DNA of 64,000 bases from Adiantum capillus-veneris (lineage: Eukaryota > Streptophyta > Polypodiopsida > Polypodiales > Pteridaceae). The stretch lies in NCBI GenBank assembly GCA_014529385.2, contig CM043949.1, positions 142,237,858-142,301,857 of the forward strand. Direction: 5' to 3'. Both the position numbers and the translations under genes were made by a program. The notes below the pieces were generated by a model. The model was given only the letters and a program-made list of their open reading frames with translations, was not told the DNA's origin and did no database searches. This document shows positions 11,890 through 22,566 of the stretch, one piece after another; positions within the stretch are counted from its first letter, which is position 1, and the number at the start of each line of letters is the position of its first letter.

Positions 11890-12365
11890 AAAGCACACGT
11901 GCCATCTTGTGTTGTGTTGCGAAATTTACCTTTGTCATGCCACAATGCAAATAGTGCAAGAGGCTTCTAGTCACATCTACATATTGCGTTATGATGCGAC
12001 ATTTACCTTTGCCATTCCACTACACAATATGGAGATGTGACTACCAATTATGTTCCTCAATATTGTGTTGTAGCTTGATGTAGAGGTTTATGTCATGCCA
12101 CAACATGATATGGGGTGTCACTGCAATGGACGCCCCACATGTTGTGTTGTGATGGTGGGAAAGTGTCGCTCCACAATTTGGTTTGGTGGGAAACTACAAT
12201 GGATGTCTCTCCATATCGCATTGTGGCACGACACTTTAGTGTCATGCCACAATGCAATATGGGTGGTGACTACATTGGATGTCCCTCCATATTGGGTTGT
12301 GGCGCGACACTTTGTCGCATCACAATGTGATATGGGGGGTGACAACGATGGAGCTTGCTCCACCA
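11890..12365. repeat. Tandem foldback array, period about 75 bp, six units
   Basis: A motif of the form gtcatgccacaatgcaatatgg, with variants, recurs near 11935, 12013, 12092, 12166, 12241 and 12314, spacing 73-79 bp. Each unit is also self-complementary. Arms 12211-12235 and 12238-12262 pair with two mismatches in 25 around a 2-base loop, and 12287-12310 pairs with 12314-12335. Short frames here on both strands are products of the repeat. Confidence 0.8.
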
Positions 12366-13119
12366 TTGTTTGCATGATCAACTACAACATTGTGCAATTT
12401 TTTCAACCTATTGTATCTTAATGCTTGCCTTTCTTGTGCACTATGGCTTTGCATTTTTTGTCAATCTCGTACACATTGATAGGAAGAGTTGGGCTTTCAC
12501 ACCACAAATAGAAAACTTCTTTGGAGCATCTTGACCATTCTTAGACCTCTTTTCATGTTGCTCTATCTCAACATGTCCTCCATGCAAACCCATCTATGAG
12601 AAGACTATCCCCAAAGCTGAGATTTTTCTTTGCTTTGCACAAGGAGAGGCCGAGTGGTCCAAGAAATAGATGTATAGAAACATTAGTTTTTTGTTATCCT
12701 ACACAGTGCATGCATTGTGCATCTGTGCACTCTGGAAAGTGGGATATCCAAAATGGGACGAAAGTTGGGGTCGCAAAGATGCCTATCTAGCGCTGTTCTC
12801 CAATATGGTTGGTTCAAGATGTGAATCTCTCCCATGCAATTTAAGAAAGGGATTTTACTTGTTACTCCTTTGGAAACGTTGTACATGCATTTCAAGGTCT
12901 TTAGGTATCTCGTCATGTGCTACTCCACTATGTAGAAGCCCATGCCCTCCACATGTAGCTTCTTTCCATTTCTTTGTTTGCTTGTAATTTTTGGGATGCT
13001 AGTTTGATGGAAAACCCAATTTAATATATCAAAGCTCTCAGCTGACACCTGCTGGTAAAACAATTTTAAGCTTTTTGGAATGCACATTCTGAAGCATACA
13101 AGTAAATCGTAATTTTAAT
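12366..13119. other. Intergenic stretch without recognisable features
   Basis: AT-rich sequence with only short, unsupported frames. No repeat, RNA gene or transposon end was recognised. It lies downstream of the minus-strand gene fragments that begin at about 13600. Confidence 0.4.
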
Positions 13120-13146
13120 TGAGTTTTGATATAACGGTAGCTCACC

Positions 13147-13600
13147 TTGAAGGTTGCGACAAGGCAAGTGTTGTTCTCAAATTGCACACTAAAGTTTTTG
13201 GGATCATCTAGTCCAATGCTTGCATTCAAAGCTCTATTCATGATTGTGATCGTGACTCGCTCAACCTTAGTCTATTTTACAAGCTCGCACTCATCTAGCT
13301 TGATGGCAAACTTTAGGATACCGTTGCACTCTTCAGGAGTAACATCAAAACTACTGCACCATGTATGTTTGCAAAGCAATCAAATCATTAAAAAAATTGT
13401 TATACTTGTCATATGCCATTTCCTCCCCTTTTGGTGATCTGTTTGTCAAATCAATGTAAAAAGGACTACCCAGAGTTTGAAGCACCTCCTCTTTATACTT
13501 GTCATATACCATTTCCTTCCCTTTTGGCAATCTGTATGTGGAATCAATGTGAAAAGGACTACCCAAAGATTGAAGCATCTCCTCATTAACTTTCCATCTT
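13147..13600 (-). pseudogene. 3' exon region of the disrupted minus-strand gene, with an internal duplication
   Basis: Two near-identical segments of about 87 bp (roughly 13405-13490 and 13492-13578) encode LGSPF.ID...PKG.EM.YDKY twice. Downstream in another frame is SSFDVTPEECNGILKFAIKL, a TAG at about 13289-13291, and then TKVERVTITIMNRALN and DDPKNFSVQFENN. A frame change or intron separates the two parts near 13350. The protein family is unknown. Confidence 0.45.
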
Positions 13601-13741
13601 GTTTTCTGAATAGAGAAAGGGTTTGGAAGTAGAGTGTACTTGATATGAATATTTTTAACCCGTGTTGACTAGACCTAAGTACAAGGAGTCAAGATGCCAC
13701 AACCTTTCTTAATAAAATGAAAACTGAAATTGACATTACAT

Positions 13742-13879
13742 ACTTGTAAACTATAGTGTTACCCTTACTGGATATTCTAGCTTCATCCAAAATTGAGTGA
13801 ATATCCCTTGCTTGTGGTTGGTTCTCCTTTAAAAGATTGTCAAGCTTCTTGGCAACAATCTTATCATAATACTTGTCAG
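13742..13879 (-). pseudogene. Exon piece downstream of the TTAA element
   Basis: Coding-like sequence (TDKYYDKIVAKKLDNLLKE, then QPQARDIHSILDEARISSKG) ends at a plausible splice donor, gtatgtaat, near 13741. The apparent start next to the element is only the insertion junction. The frame joins directly to the piece at 16239 across a single TTAA. Confidence 0.5.
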
Positions 13880-13883
13880 TTAA

Positions 13884-16234
13884 CACTAGTTCTGTAATTG
13901 GACACTTTACTGTCCTGAGACACTAAAGTGTCTTGTTTTTCTACCAAGTTTTGGCAATTTATTTGTCAAGCTAGAAAGACGTTGTGAAGGATTGGGGGGC
14001 TGGCCTCTACAACACCTCAAACCAACACCAAGAAAAGAGGATGAAGAGTATAGCTCTCTCAAGATAATATGGGCTGATCTTCTCTCATGAATTTTGACAG
14101 CCTCACTCACACGCAGCCCCGACTAGCTTCGACTAGCTTCCCTCTACACAACTACAACTCCCACTATACCTGGATGCATCAAAGGAAGCAAGGTAACCAA
14201 GAAAACCAAAGCAAAAAAGTAAAGAAAAACAATGGAAATCTCTGCACTTTTCCTCATAAAAGCAGGAGCTTCACTTCTTTTCAAACGCCCTTCCATGTGC
14301 TAGTAGGGACTCCATAGGCGCTCTTATATATACACATAGCTTGACCAAAACCCACCAAAACCCATCCAAATCAAGCTCACTTTGAAAGCCCACAAAGTTC
14401 AGCAAAAAAACTCAGAAAAAGTGATGGAAAAATTGGGGAAAACCTTGCCCTTTTGTGTATGTACAAGCAAGGAATTGCAGCGCATAGTCTACCCTTGACT
14501 AGCTGCACCAAAGGGAACCACAAACAACATGGCTGCCATACCTCAAACCAAGATGAAGAGAGGTCAATATGCAGAGCTAAGAACCCACTTTCATCAGCCC
14601 ATTGAGGAGAGACACACTCTCAACTCACCACACCAAGCTCTCGCAAGGCAAGAGGGGCGCCTCTACACCAAAACCCCCACCCTTCACCGCAGGCTGCAGC
14701 AACACATAGTTTCTTCTTCACAGCTGAATATCCCTCAACACTCACGACCCCAAGCTCATAAAAGTTCAGTTTTTTCTCATATTTTTAAAGCACTAACTCA
14801 CACTTTGAAGTCTCGAGACTTCTATGTACAAAAACAGCAAAACTATGTACCTCGCACAATTGGCCCGCATGCGTAGAGACAGCTGGCACACACCGCCTTT
14901 GTACACTTTGTACAAGCATGCTTCATTTACATATAATGCCCCCAAAAGCATTAAAAAAAATATCTCAAAGAATTTGGGGTGGTACGCACCATTTCGCCAA
15001 AACACGTCACAACGTTTTTACTCCTTTCTTCTACCATAGATTGGTTATGAGGGAAAGAAAACACTGGATTTTTCTCCTTATCAAAATACAATCGATATGG
15101 AGAGAATTATGGTAAGTTCTAAGACATAAATTTTAGTAAATTTTCAAGCTGTTTTGCCAAAAAAAATCATAAAATCATTATATCTTTTTTGTAGAGATGG
15201 CCTTTTTTATGTTTATAAAAGCCAAGTGTTAGCACTTAGTGTTGCAAAATAATGGAATGCACTTCAAAGATAAGTTTTCAACTCACATGCAAACTATAGA
15301 CATAATTTCATACTTGAGCACGTGTTGAATAAGAGCATAATCTTGGTCTTCCAAAGGTCCCCTCATGAAATTGGTTCTATTCTAGGGCAATTTGACAACT
15401 ACAAATAACTTTATATGTTTAAACCTAGAAACTACGTATTTTTTGGGCTCCCTAACTCAATTAAATCTCGTTTCTTGAACTCTATCTTGAATCTTTTATC
15501 GTGCAAAAACTCTTGAAAATCTTGAGTTCTCCATAATAACATTGAAACCAAGGTTTTAGGCACCTCAATTGTGTACGTACCACGTACTTTGATACATTTA
15601 GTTGATCTACATGGAAAGTTTGATATTATTTATAGTTTTGAATGCTTATGTCTCAACAATGAAAATATGAAAGTTTTCTCTTATGCAGTTTTGAATATTT
15701 AAAATGATCCAATAATTTTTACATATCAAAGCCCTTCTACTTGCCGCCTTGAGTGCTCAATGGAAAGGAAAAGCAATGTATTACTTTCTAAAACTCACAA
15801 ATACATCAGAAACATAATTTTCTTTATATACAACAATATGCTTGAAATGATCTTATCAAACATATGGAACTTTTCATTATTTTATATACTCCAAAGTCAA
15901 TTTTTTTGCACATGAAACTTTCAATTATCTATAGCAAAATTATGGAAGAGTCGCCTAAAATTTTCTACAAGGTCGCTTCATTTTGTTTTTAGCTTATAAA
16001 GGCGATTTCTTCAAATCGTCAATCGCAGTCTTACGAGGGTCAATATGATGAGTATAGGCCTTGATCATGATACATTCTAAAATGCAAGGTTATATTTTTA
16101 AAAGACCCTCTAGCTAGCATATTTAAGCATATCAAGAGGGTTTTCTTAAATAAACCGTCTAATGCAAGTAGCATTTAATTTAAATTTGTTAAAAAAGGAC
16201 ACTTAAAGTGTCCTGTTTTGGTACCAAACTAGTG
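13884..16234. mobile_element. 2351-bp non-autonomous DNA element with TTAA target duplication
   Basis: Both ends start CACTAGTT. The inverted ends share CACTAGTT and then, after a diverged gap, GGACACTTTA; together they span about 35 bp. Near-palindromes of the form GGACACTT(T)AAGTGTCC lie subterminally on each side. The element is flanked on both sides by TTAA (13880-13883 and 16235-16238), and joining the flanks over one TTAA preserves a minus-strand reading frame. No transposase is encoded; internal frames are short and unsupported. TTAA duplications are known for piggyBac and for one Sola group. A CACTA/Spm origin is less likely because those make 3-bp duplications, despite the CACTA terminus. 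Confidence 0.75.
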
Positions 16235-16390
16235 TTAAGAGGCTAGCAACATTTTTGCAATTCAATATGAGGCCATAAGGTGTTGATGAGGTTTTTGTGT
16301 TGCACTCCAGTTCCTTGTTGGGGTGCATCAAAGATCTGGACATGCACATCAAACATAAAAGATATGTTTGAGAGTTTAAGAATATAAACC
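16235..16390 (-). pseudogene. Exon piece upstream of the TTAA element
   Basis: Minus-strand sequence after a plausible acceptor. Two frames look coding-like. One (LNCKNVASLL) runs straight into the piece at 13879 over one TTAA. The other (IFDAPQQGTGVQHKNLINTL) ends at a stop just before the junction. A pre-existing 1-base change between the two frames is possible. Confidence 0.4.
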
Positions 16391-16434
16391 TAGCAAGGAT
16401 AGATACATGAATGCAACTACTTGATGGGTTGTAC

Positions 16435-16551
16435 TCTCTTTTTGATTCCTCTTGAGTCAACGTAGAGCGGTTTTTTCTCTTTGAGTTGTTGAGTAAGCTC
16501 CTTCATGGTCTCCTTATTGTCTTCAACCTGCTGGACACATTGCATGACTTT
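16435..16551 (-). pseudogene. Coiled-coil exon piece at the LTR-element junction
   Basis: MQCVQQVEDNKETMKELT and QQLKEKKPLYVDSRGIKK are readable on the minus strand. The frame continues into 22138-22180 (KKNVQLQQKV) once the LTR element and one ACTTT copy are removed. Heptad-like spacing suggests a coiled coil. Confidence 0.5.
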
Positions 16552-17329
16552 TGTGAGGTCCCCAACCTCGAGAAGATTGGGGCGAATTGATAGATGACCT
16601 TCCTTTACTCTCCTTTTCCATTGATGACACCCTACTCTGTTTCCACAAAGTAGAGATACGAGCAACAGAAGAGAGGAAGTCCTCTATCCATCGTTTATGT
16701 GGTTATAAGGGTCATAAGGCACAAGCCAGGTCGATAAATCTAGAATTATAATGAAGCTGTTTCTTAACATAAAGATGAAATCCCATTGACATATTTAGAA
16801 TCCATAAACAACACCTTTTTCCCCACGTTTAAGAGGCACGGCCGCCATCTATAAACCATAAATATGATATGAGACTTAATCTAAACTAAACAGTAATTTT
16901 ATGTCACGTAGATTAGGGCCATCTCAACTCTTGGTACAATGAGTCTCTTATTTCACTTCTCTTAATAAGAGAGAGTCGAGAGTTTTTCGACTAATCGACC
17001 CCACCCATCCTTGACTAGCAACCTGAGCCAGCGCTCACTTTCCACTCCACACGCACACTTTTTACCACACTGTTTTACATATACAAACAATGTTCCTTAA
17101 CTAATTCCAAACACAGATTCTTTTATACAGCCCTTCAAACAATACCAAACAATTCAAACAAGACCCAATGAAGATAGTCCTATATCTCAACAAAAACAAC
17201 TTTTCCAATTTCTCATGAGTTTGCCGCTACCCGCGGACTTTCTCTGTCTAACCAACAGAGCCTTTATAAAGGATTTATTCGCTAACCACGAATTGCGCAA
17301 CCTTCCCATGTCGCTAACCGCGAGGAATC

Positions 17330-17460
17330 CCACTACCCGTGAGGCATCTTGCTAACCGCCAGGCATCCCGCTACCCGCGAGGCATCCCGCCGCGAGGACA
17401 TCCTGCAAACCGTCAGGCATCTCGCTACCCGCGAGGCATCCCGCTAACCACCAGGAACAA
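17330..17460. repeat. 19-bp minisatellite in the 3' LTR
   Basis: About six or seven imperfect units of catcccgctacccgcgagg. The homologous block in the other LTR is 20805-20955 and differs in unit number and sequence. Confidence 0.8.
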
Positions 17461-17811
17461 AAGAGAGTCGATAACCTCAGCTTAATCTCCGCTAACCACG
17501 GAATCATCTCGCTACCCGCGGGGAACAAAAGATATTCTTTTCAACAATTCTTCTCTTTGAGTGATTCTTCAAACTTGATCAACCAATTCTTCATATCAAA
17601 CACTAACCACTTATCAAACAATAACAGTTTATTAAGCAATAACAATTCAACAAACAGTGACCATTTTATCAAACAATCCTTTCACTAATCTATAAAAACA
17701 TATGCTTATTTTTTGTGATAGAATCACGTTCTCGGATAGTTTAAGGGAATCCCTATGCTTAGCTTCCCAAGTCATCATGAATAGCAATGCAGAATTATAA
17801 ATTTGTCTTAC

Positions 17812-17994
17812 CGGATTAGCGACATGTTCGATTGCCTCCCGTGTTTGAGGCTGAACGACTTCGACTTCTTCTGCAACCAATACCTCCGCTTGAGCAACAT
17901 TTGGAGTAGTTGATACCTTATTTTGCACCTTCCTTGGAGGCGGAGCGACATGAGCGTCCTTCGAGCTTTGAGAAACTTGCTTCGAAGCCATCAT
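17812..17994 (-). CDS. Small LTR-borne exon ending in a splice donor
   Basis: The exon lies about 190 bp downstream of a TATA box. An ATG at 17994 opens a frame (KQVSQSSKDAHVAPPPRK..., then VLVAEEVEVVQPQTRE) ending at a strong donor, GTAAG, after codons for EHVANP. The other LTR has the same ATG, frame and donor (21321-21499) but a 1-base deletion breaks its frame. Function is unknown. It could be a leader peptide, a captured host first exon, or the N-terminus of a spliced Gag. Confidence 0.45.
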
Positions 17995-18626
17995 ATTGAT
18001 GTAGAGAAGAGGGAAAGAGAGAAAGAGAACTTCAGGATTCCAACGGCAACACGACGATGGTAGAGAAGACTTAGAGATGGAGGTAACTCGAGGGAGAGAG
18101 GTTGAGGAGAGAAGATAAATCCAACATCAAGGCGAGAGAGCTCTGAGAGTGTGTCTGTCTCCTGAAAGTGAGGGGAGAGGGGTCTTTATATAGGCTCTCA
18201 AGGACAGCTAAGAATAGAGAGATAAGTTCGGGTATGTTCGTGGCTCCCTTTTCTTAATTTTTAATTTGTGTACACAGATTTCGATGCACGATTTCGATTC
18301 TCCAATTTTAGAAGAATCTTGGGCTCCAAGACAAGAACTATAAACTTAACTTCCTCCTCTTTCTAAAAATACTCCTCCTTTCCTAAAATTGCTCTCTCTT
18401 TCCTAAAATTGCTCCTTCTTTCCCAAGAGTCAACTCTTCTCTCTAGATACAATCTTGAAGCTTAAGTCTCCCATCAACCTTACTGTTTTCAAGTGAAATA
18501 GTTCTAAAGTCCGATTTTTGATCCGATCGTTCCATTAGAATGTTTTTCGACTTAATACAATACAAACCTTAAATATTTGCAAACTAAAATGAAATACTTT
18601 TATTCAAAAATGTTGGGTACATTACA

Positions 18627-18640
18627 ATCTCCCCAACTTA
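18627..18640 (-). other. Polypurine tract of the gag-only element
   Basis: On the minus strand AAGTTGGGGAGAT directly precedes the 3' LTR start TGTAATG, the expected position of the plus-strand primer. Confidence 0.8.
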
Positions 18641-18779
18641 GGGATTCGAAATGTCCTCATCTCGAGGAAAAGTGAGGATACTCCTACTCTAATTACTAGG
18701 GACCATCATTATGTCAAAAAGGGTGATGTCTTTAGTCTGCTTCACTTGCTACTGCTGCTCCATTAGTTAGCCATGGATA

Positions 18780-19513
18780 AGTATTCGGATAATGTCCTGA
18801 CTCTCCACATTCAAAGCATCAAACATTCAAACATTGAGAATCTTATGCAGTAGCGGCATAAACCCTTTATGGTTGTCTATCGTTGAATCTTTGATTCTGT
18901 TCGATCCTTCTTGTAATCCCTTGTTCCTTCACCAAGGGCTTAGCTTGTAGTAAAGCATCTTGTATAGTGGTAGGCTTCAGGGCTTCCAATCGCGAGCTAA
19001 TTGGTTCTCTTAAACCTTGGCAAAAGCGAGCTACCTGCTGCTCTATGGTCATTGATGGTGCGTAACATTTTAGTCTTACAAACTTTGAGTAGTACTCTTC
19101 CAAGGATAAATTGTATTGTTTAAGCTGAAGAACTCATTCATCTTTATCGCTTCATGGGCAGGAGGTAAGTATCTTTTCTTCACCGCTTGTTTGATCTCCC
19201 ACCAACTCTGAGAGTTCTCCAACACTCCCATGTCACGACAATGTTGTTTCCACCATAATTTTGCTTCCCTTGAGGGATGAAACATCCCTAACATCGCTTG
19301 ATTTGCAGGTCTGGTCCTTGCAGCAGAGAAGTAATCATCCATAGCTTCAATCCATACTTCTGCATCTTTCTCAATATCATCACCCTCTCCTTTAAAAAAA
19401 GATGGTTGCATTTGTTTGAGCAACAACTTCTTCTCATGAATCTCCGTATAGATAGTATCGTTCTAAGGGTTTTCCAACGTAGAAGTGATTTGAGGATTCC
19501 CCTGAGTGTACAT
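18780..19513 (-). pseudogene. Ty3/gypsy-type Gag fragment
   Basis: Starts with a possible ATG near 19513 and is interrupted by TAG near 19455. It contains a retrotransposon Gag core: FFKGEGDDIEKDAEVWIEAM, LWWKQHCRDMG, WWEIKQAVKKRYLP, then after a frameshift near 19100 EEYYSKFVRLKCYAP and ARFCQGLREPI. It ends near a zinc knuckle, CFECGESGHYPNTYP, whose last Cys has become Tyr. Protease, reverse transcriptase and integrase are absent. Gag forms particles and binds RNA; this copy is broken. Confidence 0.88.
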
Positions 19514-19549
19514 TGATGCTTACAATAACTCAAATCAATATGGTACTTT

Positions 19550-20037
19550 CCAAACTTAGACTTATCCAGTCCACTAAAAGCTCAATCGTATGACTTAACC
19601 AATCATTACTCATCCAATTCATTAAAACTCAATCACATTACCTAACCAATCTTGACTTAACCAGTCCATCAAAACTTAGTCATATGACTTAACCAGTCAT
19701 GACTTATCCAATCACATGACTTAACTAGTCATAGGTTATCCAATCACATGACTTAACCAGCCATGGCTCATTCAATCCACCAAAAAAAAACTCACTTCAT
19801 GACTTAACCAGTCAAAAAATTTCTTTGTAGAAAAACAACTCAATCTTCTATCCATAAACTCATCAAAATGCCACATAGGGTCTACAAAAGATCTTTTCAT
19901 GAAAAAACATAATAGAGGTTTCAACCATAGCTATGTACATATCAATTGGCATAACGTAATATCTCTACGAGTCCGTTAATGGGTATAGAAAACCATACAC
20001 ATGAGGAAGATTGAAGTAGTCGATTTAATCTCTTTAA
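19550..20037. repeat. Short-period repeats in the internal region
   Basis: catgacttaaccagtca and variants recur many times between about 19560 and 19815. The rest up to the primer site is non-coding leader of the minus-strand element. Confidence 0.7.
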
Positions 20038-20054
20038 CCTAGGCTCTGATACAA
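20038..20054 (-). other. Primer binding site of the gag-only element
   Basis: On the minus strand TTGTATCAGAGCC follows two bases after the 5' LTR. It differs by one base from the usual TGGTATCAGAGC complement of initiator tRNA-Met. Confidence 0.85.
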
Positions 20055-20804
20055 ATTGCGAGGTCCCCAACCCCGAGAAGATTGGGGCGACTTGATAGAT
20101 GGCCTTCCTTTACTCTCCTTTTCCATTGACGACACCCTATTCTGTTTCCACAAAGTAGAGATACGAGCAACAGAAGAGAGGAAGTCCTCTATTCACCGTT
20201 TACGTGGTTATAAGGGTCATACGCCACAAGCTAGGTCGATAAATCTAGAATTCTAATGAAGCTGTTTCTTAACATAAATATGAAATCCCATTGACATATT
20301 TAAAATCCATAAACGCCTTTTTTCCCACGTTTAAGAGGCACGGCCGCCATCCATAAACCATAAATATGATATGAGACTTAATCTAAACTAAATAGTAATT
20401 TTATGTCACGTAGATTAGGGCCATCTCGACTCTTGGCACAACGAGTCTCTAATTTCACTTCTCTTAATAAGAGGGAGTGGAGAGTTTCTCGACTAATCGA
20501 GACCACCCATCCTTCATTGGCAACCTGAGCCAGCCCCCACTTTCCACCCCACACGCACACTTTTTACTATACTGTTTTACATATACAAACAATGTTCCTT
20601 AATTAATTCCAAACACAGGTTCTTTTATACAGCCCTTCAAACAATACCAAACACAGGTTCTTTTATACAGCCCTTCAAACAATACCAAAACAATTCAAAC
20701 AAGGCCTAATGAAGACATCCCGGACTTTCTCTGTATAACCAACAGAGCCTTTGCAAAGGATTTATTCGCTAACCGAGAATTGCCCAACCTTCCCATCTCA
20801 CTAA

Positions 20805-20955
20805 CCGTGAGGCATCCCGCTACTCGCGAGGCATCTCGCTACCCGCGAGGCATCTTGCTAACTGCCAGGCATCCCGCTACCTGTGAGGCATCCCGCTAAC
20901 CGCGAGGCATCTTACTGACCACCAGGCATCTCCCTACCCGTGAGACATCTCGCTA
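20805..20955. repeat. 19-bp minisatellite in the 5' LTR
   Basis: Imperfect tandem units of the type catcccgctacccgcgagg, paralogous to 17330-17460. Confidence 0.8.
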
Positions 20956-21320
20956 ACGGCGAGGAAGAAAAGAGAGCCGATAACCTCTACTCAATCTCCG
21001 CTAAACGCGGAATCATCTCGCTACTTGCGGGGAACAAAAGATATTCTTTCAACAATTCTTCTCTTTAAATGATTCTTCAAACATGATCAACCAATTCTTC
21101 ATATCAATCAGTAACCACTTATCAAACAATAGCAGTTTATTAAGCAATAACAATTCAACAAACAGTGACCATTTTATCAAACAGTTCTTTTACTAATCTA
21201 TGAAAACATATGCTTGTTTCTTGTGATAGAATCACGTTTCTCGGACAATTTAAGGGAATCCCTATGCTTAGCTTCCCAAGTCATCATGAATAGCAATGCA
21301 GAATTATATATTTGTCTTAC

Positions 21321-21499
21321 CGGATTAGCGACATGTTCGATTACCTCCCGTGTTTGAGGCTGAACGACTTCGACTTCTTCCGCAACCAATATCTCCGCTT
21401 GAGCAACGTTTGGAGAGTTGATACCTTATTTTGCACCTTTCTTGGAGAAGGAGCGACATGAGCGTCCTTTGAGCTTCGAGTAACTCGCTTCGGAGCCAT
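21321..21499 (-). pseudogene. Frameshifted copy of the LTR-borne exon
   Basis: ATG at 21499 (KRVTRSSKDAHVAPSPRK) and donor GTAAG near 21320, as in the other LTR. One base is missing in the ACT-CTCC stretch relative to 17812-17994, which changes the frame. In element orientation this is the promoter-proximal copy. Confidence 0.45.
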
Positions 21500-22419
21500 C
21501 GTATCGATGTAGAGAAGAGGGAAAGAGAGAAAGAGAACTTCAGGATTCCAAGGACAACATGACGATGGTAGAGAAGACTTGGAGATGGAGGTAACTCGAG
21601 GGAGAGAGGTTGAGGAGAGAAGATAACTCCAACATCAAGGCGAGAGAGCTCTGAGAGTGTGTCTGTCTCCTGAAAGTGAGGGGAGAGGGGTCTTTATATA
21701 GGCTTTCGAAGGCAACTAAGAATAGACGGATAAGTTCGCGTACGCTCGCGGCTCCCTTTTTTTCTGTGTACACGGATTTCGATGCACGATTTCGGTTCTC
21801 CAATTTTAGAAGAAGCTTAAGCTCCAAGACAAGAACTCCAAACTTAACTCCCTCCTCTTTCTAAAAATACTCCCCCTTTCCTAAAATTGCTCTCTTTCCT
21901 AAAATTGCTCCTTCTTTCCCAAGAGTCGACCCTTATCTTTAGATACAATCTTGAAGCTTAAGTTTCCCATCAACCTTATTGTTTTCAAGTGAATACGGAT
22001 TGTAATCAATAGTTCTAAAGTCCGATTTTTGATCCAATCGTTTCATTAGAATGCTCTTTGACTTAATAGAATGCAAACGTCAAATATTTGCAAAGTAAAA
22101 TGAAATACTTTTATTCAAAAATGTTGGGTACATTATAACTTTCTGCTGTAACTGCACATTTTTCTTGCATGCCATGTCTTTCTCTCATTGCCAAACATTA
22201 TTCCTTGCAGCCGAGTTGAGGTTTGGAGCGAGCTTTTCGAGTGAGCTTTAGAGTGAACCTTGTTTAGATATTGCTCAATTGTCCAAATCTCGAAAAAATG
22301 TCGCTCTAAAAAGAGTTTTGAAGCGAGCTTTTTTTCTCTCCCTCTTTCTTTCTCAGTCTCCCCCCCCCCTTTATTTCCTCTCTCTTTCACTCTCGTTCTA
22401 TATTCTGCTACCACTCCGT

Positions 22420-22421
<2 letters not shown>

Positions 22422-22464
<43 letters not shown>

Positions 22465-22488
22465 TCTATCCCCTCCCCCTTTTTATAC

Positions 22489-22566
<78 letters not shown>
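22422..22566. repeat. Compound microsatellite: (CT)n, 56-bp poly-C, (CT)n
   Basis: (CT)n at 22422-22461, an uninterrupted C run at 22490-22545 and a further CT block to 22566. Frames across it encode only Ser-Leu and Pro repeats. Confidence 0.95.

Larger units (their letters stand above)
16552..18626 (-). repeat. 3' LTR of the gag-only element
   Basis: In element orientation it starts TGTAATGTACCC at 18626 and ends ...CTCACA at 16552. It contains a 19-bp minisatellite, a TATATAAAG box near 18184-18192 (minus strand) and a small leader frame. Confidence 0.92.
16552..22137 (-). mobile_element. Gag-only LTR retrotransposon with 2.1-kb LTRs
   Basis: Direct repeats 16552-18626 and 20057-22137 (about 2.08 kb each) with TG...CA-type ends, flanked by the perfect 5-bp duplication ACTTT (16547-16551 and 22138-22142). 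The primer site and polypurine tract place the element on the minus strand. The internal region is only about 1.43 kb and encodes a Gag with a degenerate zinc knuckle and nothing after it. This fits non-autonomous gag-only (TR-GAG) elements. The LTRs differ by many substitutions and small indels, so the insertion is not recent. Confidence 0.92.
20057..22137 (-). repeat. 5' LTR of the gag-only element
   Basis: 2081 bp. It matches 16552-18626 over its full length and holds the same order of TATA box (about 21692-21700), small exon with donor, and minisatellite (20805-20955). It is followed by the target duplication ACTTT. Confidence 0.92.
13120..22190 (-). pseudogene. Unidentified minus-strand plant gene disrupted by two transposons
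   Basis: Coding-like pieces appear on the minus strand at about 22138-22190 joined to 16435-16551, at 16235-16390 joined to 13742-13879, and at 13147-13600. The first junction is broken by an LTR element with duplication ACTTT, and the second by a TTAA-flanked element. Removing each insertion with one copy of its target duplication gives a continuous local reading frame. Pieces include a coiled-coil-like stretch (QQVEDNKETMKELTQQ) and a basic segment. The family was not recognised. Exon limits are approximate and other small lesions are likely. It may already have been a pseudogene before the insertions. Confidence 0.55.

Noticed and set aside
12095-12421. Overlapping frames on both strands in the foldback array
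   Set aside because: They arise from the self-complementary repeat and show no protein-like features.
13884-16234. CACTA (En/Spm) assignment for the TTAA-flanked element
   Set aside because: The termini begin CACTA, but the duplication is a perfect 4-bp TTAA rather than 3 bp, the conserved subterminal palindromes are not typical, and no Spm proteins are present.
17330-17460. CRISPR-like array of 19-bp repeats
   Set aside because: There are no unique spacers of constant length; it is a plain tandem minisatellite inside a plant LTR.
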